NCBI RefSeq assembly: GCF_000733765.1
Contig: NZ_JPOG01000001.1
Span: forward strand, 3,358,501-3,422,500
Length of the DNA stretch: 64,000 bases
Direction: 5' to 3'
From: Algiphilus aromaticivorans DG1253
GTDB lineage: Bacteria > Pseudomonadota > Gammaproteobacteria > Nevskiales > Nevskiaceae
Every line of letters begins with the position of its first letter. The stretch's first letter is position 1. Below are positions 58,488 through 64,000 of the stretch, piece by piece. Both the position numbers and the translations under genes were made by a program. The notes beneath the pieces are model-generated. The model saw nothing but the letters and a program-made list of their open reading frames with translations. It searched no databases and was not told the DNA's origin.

Positions 58488-59938
58488 GAGCGCTGATTCT
58501 GCTGCCCGTTGCGGCGCTGCTTTCGGGCTGCCTGCTCGGCCCGCAGCACAGCGTTCCGGCCTCCGAATTGCCGGAGCTGCTGACCCTGCCCGAGACGGTG
58601 GAGCGCGACGGCGCCGACTGGCAGGCGTGGTGGCGGGCTTTCAACGACCCCGCCCTGAACCGCCTCATCGAGCGCGCCATGGCCGACAACCTCGAGCTGC
58701 GCGAGCAGGCCGCGCGCATCCGTGCGGCGCGCGCGCGGCTCGGCTTCGCCGAGGCTGATCAGCTGCCCAGCGTCGACCTGCAGGCCGAGGCCAGCCGCCA
58801 GCAGCAACCCGGCGCGGCCTTCGGCATCCCCGGCGCCTCCAGTTCTACGCGCTCGCTGTTCTCGGTCTCCGGCGTGCTCGGCTACGAACTCGACCTCTGG
58901 GGCCGGCTGGCACGTGAGCGCGAAGCCGCAGCCGCGCAACTCGCCGAGAATGTCTTCGCGCGCGAGGCCGTGCGCCTGAGCCTGATCGCGGATCTGGTCA
59001 CCACCTACTTCGAGTACCGCTCGGCGCAGCGCCAGTTGGGTATCACCCAGGATGCCGTCGCCACGCGCGAGGAGTCGCTGGGGCTGCAGCAGCTGCGCTA
59101 CGACGCAGGTGCCGTCAATCGGCTGGTGCTGCTGCAGGCGAAGAGCGAGCTGGCCACGGCGCGCTCGCGGCTGCCCGACCAGCGCGAGCGCCTCGACCAG
59201 CTCGAAAGCGCGCTGGCGATCCTCGTCGGCGCCTCGCCGCGCGAGCTGTTCGAGGGCATGACGCTGGAAGACCGGCGCCTCGCCGATATCGAGGTGCTGA
59301 ATCGCTATCCCGAAGTCCTGCCCTCGGAGCTGCTGGAGCGCCGACCCGATATCCGGGCGGCCGAGGCGGCGCTGCGCGCGGCCAATGCCGGTATCGGCGC
59401 CGCGCAGGCTGCCCGCCTGCCCAGCCTCAACCTGTCCGGGCTGATCGGCAGCACGGCTGCCGACTCGGGCGACCTATTCACCGGTGCCGCCGAGGCCTGG
59501 AGCATTGGTGCCTCGGTGCTCGGCCCGGTGCTGGACTTTGGCCGCGGCGGTGCCAATGTCGAAGAGGCCGAGGCGCTGCGCGATCAGGCGGCCCTGCAGT
59601 ACCAGTCCACCGTGCAGACCGCCTTCCGCGAGGTGCGCGACGCGCTGTTCAGCTTCGAAGCCGCCCACGACCGCGTGCATGCCTTGCGCGAGCAGGTGGC
59701 GGCTATCACCGAAACCGCCGAGCTGGCCGAGATGCGTTACGAGGCCGGCGCCACCGACTTGCTCACCGTGCTCGACGCGCGCCGGGCCCTGCTGGACGCG
59801 GAATTGGCCCTGAGCGAGGCGCTGCAGCGGCGACTGACCGCCTCGGCGACCCTGTTCAAGACGCTTGGCGGCGGCTGGAATCCTGAGGCCGCGGCTGGCC
59901 TGGCCGGGCAGAAGGAAGGGGAAGGCGGGAGAAACTGA
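58484..59938 (+). CDS. RND efflux outer-membrane factor (OprM/NodT-type lipoprotein)
   Basis: Trimeric outer-membrane channel, 484 residues. Lipobox LSGC with Cys16, then two OEP repeats (about 60-240 and 270-455) with the usual ELDLWGRLARERE and LDFGRGGANVEEAEALRD segments at equivalent places. ATG 58484 overlaps the transporter stop; the longer upstream frame is inside the transporter gene. It completes the adaptor-pump-channel set, under the divergent TetR repressor. Confidence 0.95.
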   Translation: MRALILLPVAALLSGCLLGPQHSVPASELPELLTLPETVERDGADWQAWWRAFNDPALNRLIERAMADNLELREQAARIRAARARLGFAEADQLPSVDLQAEASRQQQPGAAFGIPGASSSTRSLFSVSGVLGYELDLWGRLAREREAAAAQLAENVFAREAVRLSLIADLVTTYFEYRSAQRQLGITQDAVATREESLGLQQLRYDAGAVNRLVLLQAKSELATARSRLPDQRERLDQLESALAILVGASPRELFEGMTLEDRRLADIEVLNRYPEVLPSELLERRPDIRAAEAALRAANAGIGAAQAARLPSLNLSGLIGSTAADSGDLFTGAAEAWSIGASVLGPVLDFGRGGANVEEAEALRDQAALQYQSTVQTAFREVRDALFSFEAAHDRVHALREQVAAITETAELAEMRYEAGATDLLTVLDARRALLDAELALSEALQRRLTASATLFKTLGGGWNPEAAAGLAGQKEGEGGRN

Positions 59939-59941
59939 CAC

Positions 59942-59970
59942 TTGTCGTGTCGTTGCTTGGCGCCTACATT
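59942..59970 (+). promoter_or_regulatory. Candidate promoter of the MpaB-type gene
   Basis: TTGTCG, a 17-base spacer and TACATT, each four of six to consensus, lie in the 75-base gap after the pump operon. Confidence 0.35.
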
Positions 59971-60013
59971 GGTGGCCGCGCGCAAGCGCGGCGATGCCAC
60001 CAAGGAGGACGCG

Positions 60014-61273
60014 ATGGACAGCAGCACGGCGCCGGCGGCTCCCGAAACCCGATCCGGCTTCATTCCGCGCCGGCACGGTGCCGACACGGCTGGCCAGCGC
60101 AAGCTGACCGCGGGTCTGCGCTGGTCCATCCGCGGTGACGCCGAGCCTGCGCCCGAGCGCTGGCAGGCCATCGGCGAGGCGCTGATGCACGGCGACCCGG
60201 CTGCCGACGCCCTCGTCGAATGGATGCAGGCGCAGGGCATGGGCAAGGCATGGCCGCTGCTGCAGCGCGCGCTGGCACAGGGTATCGAAGCCGTGCCCGA
60301 AGCGCCGGAACCCATGCGCGCCTTCTTCGCCACCGTCGAGCCGCTGCCGGACTGGGTGGACCCCGCGCTCTGTGCCCGCGGCGCGCGCGTCATCCAGGAG
60401 CTGGGCATGAGTTCGCACTACGCCCTGCGCGATGTGGCGCTGATGGGCGGTTATCAGGCCTCGGCGCTCAACAAGCCGCTGATCCTCACCGGTGCGCTGG
60501 ACGGTGGCACCCCAAGGCGCATCGCCGAGACCATGAAATGGGTCGTCGCGGTGACGGCCGACAACGGCCTGCAGCGCTTCGCCGAGGGCTACCGCGGCAC
60601 GCTGCACGTGCGGGTGCTGCACGCCATGATCCGCAGGCGCCTGCTCGATCGCGCGGACTGGTCCGTGGAAGAAATGGGCCTCCCCATCAATCAGACCGAC
60701 ATGGCCGCCACCTTCCTCGGCTTCAGCGTCGTGCAACTGCTGGCCGCGCGGCTGCTCGGCGTGCCTGTAACCAAGCGCGATGCGCACGCCGTCATGCATT
60801 TGTGGAAAGCCATCGCCTGGCTGATCGGCGTCGACGAAGCCTGGCTGACCGACGACGAGCAGGAAGGCCGCAGGCTGCTCTATCACATCACTCTGGCCCA
60901 GACGCCGCCGGACGACAGCACGCGCCAGCTCGGTCGCGCCTTGATGGAGGAGACGCTGGGTGTGCCCTATCCCTTCCCGCGGCAGCTGCGCGCGCGCTTC
61001 GAGCAGGCGCGGCATCTGTCGGTGACGCGGATGTTCGTGGGCGGCAAGGGCATGCGCCACCTCGGGCTGCCGGCGTGGATGCCGCCCTGGTATCCGCTCG
61101 TCTCTGCGCCGGCCACCTTCGGCTGGCACCTGGCGCACCGCCTGCTGCCGGGTGGTCGCGAGCGCCTGGCGCGCCGTGGCCGCCGCGCGCACGAGGAACT
61201 GGTGAAGCTGCACTTCGCCGGCCGCGAGCAGGGCTTGGCCGCTGTCGCGGACGGGAGCGAGGCGTCCGGATAA
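60014..61273 (+). CDS. MpaB-family oxygenase (DUF2236)
   Basis: 419 residues of the ER-bound oxygenase MpaB/rubber oxygenase (Lcp) superfamily, b-type-heme-like proteins that cleave carbon chains. The family pattern R-x-x-H-A-x-x-R is visible as RVLHAMIRRR near residue 204, with INQTDMAATFLGFS and HAVMHLWKAIAWLIGV after it. No signal peptide is evident. ATG 60014 is set by the strong ribosome site AAGGAGGA. Substrate unknown; related proteins in bacteria act on polyisoprenoid or terpenoid compounds. Confidence 0.85.
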   Translation: MDSSTAPAAPETRSGFIPRRHGADTAGQRKLTAGLRWSIRGDAEPAPERWQAIGEALMHGDPAADALVEWMQAQGMGKAWPLLQRALAQGIEAVPEAPEPMRAFFATVEPLPDWVDPALCARGARVIQELGMSSHYALRDVALMGGYQASALNKPLILTGALDGGTPRRIAETMKWVVAVTADNGLQRFAEGYRGTLHVRVLHAMIRRRLLDRADWSVEEMGLPINQTDMAATFLGFSVVQLLAARLLGVPVTKRDAHAVMHLWKAIAWLIGVDEAWLTDDEQEGRRLLYHITLAQTPPDDSTRQLGRALMEETLGVPYPFPRQLRARFEQARHLSVTRMFVGGKGMRHLGLPAWMPPWYPLVSAPATFGWHLAHRLLPGGRERLARRGRRAHEELVKLHFAGREQGLAAVADGSEASG

Positions 61274-61289
61274 GGCTGGTGCGGCCATC

Positions 61290-61310
61290 ATGCGCATGTA
61301 TCATGCGCAT
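61290..61310 (+). promoter_or_regulatory. Candidate CcdA operator: two ATGCGCAT palindromes
   Basis: ATGCGCAT, itself palindromic, occurs at 61290-61297 and 61303-61310, a 13-base period, 24 bases before ccdA. Confidence 0.45.
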
Positions 61311-61334
61311 AAAGCGCACCTGCAGGAGCTTGCC

Positions 61335-61577
61335 ATGGCCCCGGACGACGCCGCCCCCGCCAAGAAGTCCGTGAATCTCTCGGTCCGCGAGGATCTGCTG
61401 AATGAGGCGCGCGCCCACGGCATGAACCTGTCGGCAACTTTCGAAGCGGCGTTGGTCGCGCAGTTGCGTGAAGACCGCGGTCGTCGCTGGAAGGAAGAAA
61501 ACCGCGAGGCGATTGCGCATCACAAGGAGCGCATTCGCCGCGAAGGGATGTGGAACCAGCACCTTGTCCGCTTCTAG
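61335..61577 (+). CDS. ccdA: Antitoxin CcdA
   Basis: 80 residues. KKSVNLSVREDLLNEAR is the ribbon-helix-helix DNA-binding part, and the C-terminus WKEENREAIAHHKERIRREGMW...L is the CcdB-binding tail with the family's W-x-x-E-N-R-E motif. ATG 61335 has AGGAG at 61324-61328; an upstream in-frame ATG (61290) lies in the operator. It is chromosomal, nine bases before ccdB. Confidence 0.93.
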   Translation: MAPDDAAPAKKSVNLSVREDLLNEARAHGMNLSATFEAALVAQLREDRGRRWKEENREAIAHHKERIRREGMWNQHLVRF

Positions 61578-61586
61578 GTTGTAGCT

Positions 61587-61895
61587 TTGGCCCAGTTCAC
61601 GGCCTACTACAACGAGCGTGGCGGCGAGGATGCGATTCCCTATCTGCTCGATGTGCAGTCGGACTGGGTCGAAACCGGCTCGCGCGTTGTCGTGCCACTG
61701 GTTCGTCGTTTGCGCTATGGCCCCCTCTATTCGCGGCTGAATCCGGTCTTCACCATCTCTGACACGGAGGTGGTCATGGCAACCTCCGATCTCGCAGCCA
61801 TTGATGCACAGGAGTTGCGCCGGCCGGTCGCTGACCTTCATGCGGGGCGATCGGTCATCATGATGGCCCTCGACTTCCTCCTGCTCGGCTACTGA
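61587..61895 (+). CDS. ccdB: Toxin CcdB (gyrase inhibitor)
   Basis: 102 residues, close in length to plasmid F CcdB (101). LLDVQSDWVETGSRVVVPL near 20-38 is the core CcdB signature, and the C-terminus is DFLLLGY. The Trp of the F-plasmid C-terminus (WGI) is Leu here, though other chromosomal CcdB proteins also lack it. Starts at TTG 61587. The TGA stop shares its last base with the pyrF ATG (TGATG). Confidence 0.92.
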   Translation: MAQFTAYYNERGGEDAIPYLLDVQSDWVETGSRVVVPLVRRLRYGPLYSRLNPVFTISDTEVVMATSDLAAIDAQELRRPVADLHAGRSVIMMALDFLLLGY

Positions 61896-62608
61896 TGCCC
61901 CAAACCGATATTGCTGCCCGCGACCGCCTCATCGTCGCCCTCGACCTCCCCACCGCTGACGCCGCCCGTACGCTGGTCGACCAGCTCGGCGATACGGTGG
62001 TTTTCTACAAGATCGGCATGGAGCTGGCGATGGCGCCCGGCTTCTTCGAGCTGCTCGCCGAGCTGAAGGCGCGGCGCAAGCAGGTCTTCGTCGACCTCAA
62101 GTTCTTCGACATCCCGGAGACCGTGGCGCGCGCGGTGCGCAACCTCTCCGAGCGCGGCGCCGATTTCTGCACCGTGCACGGCAACCAGTCGATCATGGAA
62201 GCGGCCGCGGCCGCCAAGACCGGGCACACGCGCGTGTTGGCCGTCACGGCGTTGACCAGCCTCGATCAGGGCGACATGGATGATCTCGGCTTCCAGGTGG
62301 ATATCGCCGATCTGGTGCTGTCGCGCGCCCGCCGCGCGCTGGAAGCCGGCTGCGACGGCGTAGTGTCGTCCGGCCTGGAAGTCGCGCGCCTCAAGGCCGA
62401 GGCCGGCGGCAGCCTGGTCTGCGTCACGCCCGGCATTCGCCCCGTGGAGAACCGCGAAGAAGCTGACCAGAAACGCATCATGACGCCCACCGACGCCATC
62501 CGCGCCGGCGCCGACTATCTGGTGGTCGGTCGCCCGGTACGCGACGCGGCCGATCCGCGTGCGACGGCCGAGGCCATCGTCGCCGAGATCAAGGCGGCCG
62601 CTGCCTGA
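61895..62608 (+). CDS. pyrF: Orotidine 5'-phosphate decarboxylase
   Basis: Last step of UMP synthesis. 237 residues; catalytic D67-K69-D72 are in VDLKFFDIPETV, and the C-terminal phosphate loop is VTPGIRP and VVGRPVRDA. Its ATG overlaps the ccdB stop codon. No separate promoter or ribosome site is visible ahead of it other than inside ccdB, so at least part of its expression probably depends on the ccdAB transcript. Confidence 0.97.
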   Translation: MPQTDIAARDRLIVALDLPTADAARTLVDQLGDTVVFYKIGMELAMAPGFFELLAELKARRKQVFVDLKFFDIPETVARAVRNLSERGADFCTVHGNQSIMEAAAAAKTGHTRVLAVTALTSLDQGDMDDLGFQVDIADLVLSRARRALEAGCDGVVSSGLEVARLKAEAGGSLVCVTPGIRPVENREEADQKRIMTPTDAIRAGADYLVVGRPVRDAADPRATAEAIVAEIKAAAA

Positions 62609-62647
62609 GACGCCTCGCAGCCGGCACCGTGATCCGATACCATGTTC

Positions 62648-62668
62648 ATACACATGAATTGTGTGTAT
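62648..62668 (+). promoter_or_regulatory. Candidate operator of the second vapBC
   Basis: ATACACA (62648-62654) and TGTGTAT (62662-62668) form a perfect 7-bp inverted repeat six bases before vapB, resembling the half-sites near the first vapBC. Confidence 0.5.
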
Positions 62669-62673
62669 AGGCC

Positions 62674-62898
62674 ATGAGCGTACGCAGCAATATCGTCTTT
62701 GACGACGACGTCTGGGAAGCCCTGCAGCAAACGCCGCGTGGCGAGCGCTCGCGTGTGGTGAATCAGGCCGTGGCCGAGTGGTTGAAGCGCCGCGATGCGG
62801 ATGCGGCCTGTCGGCTGATGGATGAGATCAGCGCTCGCCATACGGCGCAGCCCGGAAGCGCTGTCGATTGGCTGCGCTCAGATCGCGAGCGGCAATGA
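62674..62898 (+). CDS. Antitoxin, CopG/VapB-like
   Basis: 74 residues. SVRSNIVFDDDVWEAL followed by RSRVVNQAVAEWLKRR is a ribbon-helix-helix; the rest (about 45-74, acidic and basic) is the expected toxin-binding tail. The stop overlaps the ATG of the PIN toxin gene (ATGA). It is the antitoxin of the second PIN module in the window and is not closely similar to the first VapB. Confidence 0.88.
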   Translation: MSVRSNIVFDDDVWEALQQTPRGERSRVVNQAVAEWLKRRDADAACRLMDEISARHTAQPGSAVDWLRSDRERQ

Positions 62899-63317
62899 AT
62901 CCACTCGTCGTTGACGCCTCGGTCCTCATCAAGTGGTTCATCGTCGACGACGAAGGGGATCGCGAAAGCGCCGTGCAGCTGCGCGACGCCATTGCCCGCG
63001 AGCACGTCACGGCGGTGGCCCCGGATCTGGCGCTCTACGAAGTCGGCAATACGCTCGGCCGGCGCATCCCCGAGGATGCGCCGCTGGCCATGACGGCGTT
63101 GCAGCGTTTGCCGCTGAGCCTCTGCCCTCCCCAGCCCGCAGAAGTCGAAGCCGGCTTGGCGCTGGTGCGCGCGCATGGCGTGACCTTCTACGATGCCATC
63201 TATCACGCCATGGCCCTGCACCGCGCGGGGCGGCTGCTTACCGCTGATCGCCGTTATCTCGACCGCACTGCCGCTGCCGGCAGCGCAGTTCTTCTCGCCG
63301 ACTGGAGTCTGAATTGA
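62895..63317 (+). CDS. vapC: PIN-domain ribonuclease toxin VapC (second module)
   Basis: 140 residues. PIN-site acids D7 ([11 protein letters not shown]), E49 (LYEVGNTL), D100 ([11 protein letters not shown]) and D118 (TADRRYL) are all present, so it looks active. ATG 62895 follows the antitoxin with an ATGA overlap. Its TGA overlaps the TTG start of hemE (TTGA), an unusual direct coupling of a toxin gene to a heme-biosynthesis gene. Confidence 0.92.
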   Translation: MNPLVVDASVLIKWFIVDDEGDRESAVQLRDAIAREHVTAVAPDLALYEVGNTLGRRIPEDAPLAMTALQRLPLSLCPPQPAEVEAGLALVRAHGVTFYDAIYHAMALHRAGRLLTADRRYLDRTAAAGSAVLLADWSLN

Positions 63318-64000
63318 GCGCGCCCCTGCAGAATGACCGCTACCTCCGCGCCCTGGCGCGCCAGCCCGTCGACCGCACGCCGGTCTGGATCATGCGACAG
63401 GCCGGGCGCTATCTGCCTGAGTACCGCGAGGTGCGGGCGAAGGCCGGCGATTTCATGACGCTGTGCCGCACGCCGGAGCTGGCCTGCGAGGTCACCATGC
63501 AGCCGCTGCGTCGCTTCGATCTGGACGCGGCCATTCTGTTCTCGGACATCCTCACCGTGCCGGATGCCATGGGCCTGGGCCTGTCCTTCGCCGAGGGTGA
63601 GGGTCCGCGCTTCGCCAATCCGGTGCGCGACGAGCGCGCCATCCGTGCGCTGGCGGTGCCGGACCCGAACGACAGCCTCGGCTACGTCATGGATGCCGTG
63701 CGCACCATCCGCGACGCCCTGGCCGGCAGCGTGCCGCTGATCGGCTTCGGCGGCAGTCCCTGGACGCTGGCCACCTACATGGTGGAAGGCGGCTCCAGCA
63801 AGGATTTCGCGCACATCAAGGCGCTGATCTACGACCGCCCGGAGCTGGGCGACGCGCTGCTGTCGACGCTGGCCGAGGCCAGCGCGCAGTATCTGTCGGC
63901 GCAGGTCGAGGCCGGCGCCCAGGCCGTCATGGTCTTCGACACCTGGGGTGGTGCGCTGCCGCCAGCGGCCTATCGCCGCTTCTCGCTGGAACCGATGCGC
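63314..64000 (+). CDS. hemE: Uroporphyrinogen decarboxylase (partial, 3' end outside window)
   Basis: Decarboxylates uroporphyrinogen III to coproporphyrinogen III. About 229 codons visible, open to the edge. TTG 63314 gives [14 protein letters not shown], then the family signature [16 protein letters not shown] (about 25-40) and the catalytic Asp segment [13 protein letters not shown], and later [16 protein letters not shown]. It overlaps the vapC stop by four bases. In Pseudomonas hemE follows gltD; here the two are 21.7 kb apart. Confidence 0.96.
   Translation, partial: MSAPLQNDRYLRALARQPVDRTPVWIMRQAGRYLPEYREVRAKAGDFMTLCRTPELACEVTMQPLRRFDLDAAILFSDILTVPDAMGLGLSFAEGEGPRFANPVRDERAIRALAVPDPNDSLGYVMDAVRTIRDALAGSVPLIGFGGSPWTLATYMVEGGSSKDFAHIKALIYDRPELGDALLSTLAEASAQYLSAQVEAGAQAVMVFDTWGGALPPAAYRRFSLEPMR

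Noticed and set aside
61863-61895. Loss of the C-terminal Trp of CcdB taken as inactivation
   Set aside because: Chromosomal CcdB proteins known to be toxic also lack that Trp, so this is not evidence of a dead toxin.
41641-63313. Whole block as a mobile island
   Set aside because: No integrase, transposase, tRNA target or flanking direct repeats could be recognised.

Overview
The window is high-GC DNA with short intergenic gaps, overlapping start/stop codons and many GTG/TTG starts. It reads as a gammaproteobacterial chromosome. The order mrcA | pilMNOPQ-aroK-aroB and gltBD is the one known from Pseudomonas and relatives. A type IV pilus secretin cluster, the cytosolic-type malate dehydrogenase, a XanB2-like chorismatase, an MpaB-family oxygenase and a TRAP binding protein would suit a free-living, possibly marine or hydrocarbon-associated lineage such as Nevskiales/Salinisphaerales. 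That placement is inference. No rRNA, tRNA, CRISPR array, transposase or integrase was recognised, and no gene-free stretch exceeds about 220 bases.

Layout. 1-4177 (minus): a lipid A-type acyltransferase, an orphan TRAP substrate-binding protein and a GldA/F/G-like ABC exporter cut by the window edge. 4378-9996 (plus): dtd, hisBHAFE (no hisI), tatABC and a gamma-glutamylcyclotransferase-like gene. 9971-11781 (minus): aroE and hemB. 11875-14830 (plus): an ECF sigma/anti-sigma pair, a three-hairpin repeat and glpK. 14838-20088 (minus): chorismatase, mdh, ybbP and ybbA. 20087-24068 (plus): tesA, then a flavoprotein/DUF1365/cyclopropane-fatty-acid synthase operon. 24076-27350 (minus): a conserved hypothetical gene and mrcA (PBP1A). 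27544-35531 (plus): pilMNOPQ, aroK, aroB, dgt. 35733-41640: gltBD behind a strong sigma-70-like promoter.

41649-63317 is an accessory-looking block. It holds a DMT transporter, yceH, a transglutaminase-like protein, a second copy of the three-hairpin repeat, DUF488, an outer-membrane barrel, a luciferase-like oxidoreductase, a vapBC module with an extra antitoxin gene, hrpA, a TetR regulator, a lipoprotein lipase, a TetR-controlled tripartite RND pump with a perfect palindromic operator, an MpaB-type oxygenase, ccdAB, pyrF and a second vapBC. hemE, which in Pseudomonas directly follows gltD, appears only at 63314, so this block sits between two ancestral neighbours.

Most notable points: (1) ccdAB and the second vapBC end on stop codons that overlap the start codons of pyrF and hemE, so toxin-antitoxin translation is physically coupled to core biosynthetic genes; (2) two copies of an intergenic three-hairpin element whose third stem shows compensatory base changes; (3) hisI is missing from an otherwise intact his-tat cluster; (4) ybbA and tesA are divergent with overlapping ATG codons; (5) vapC is flanked by two antitoxin-like genes.
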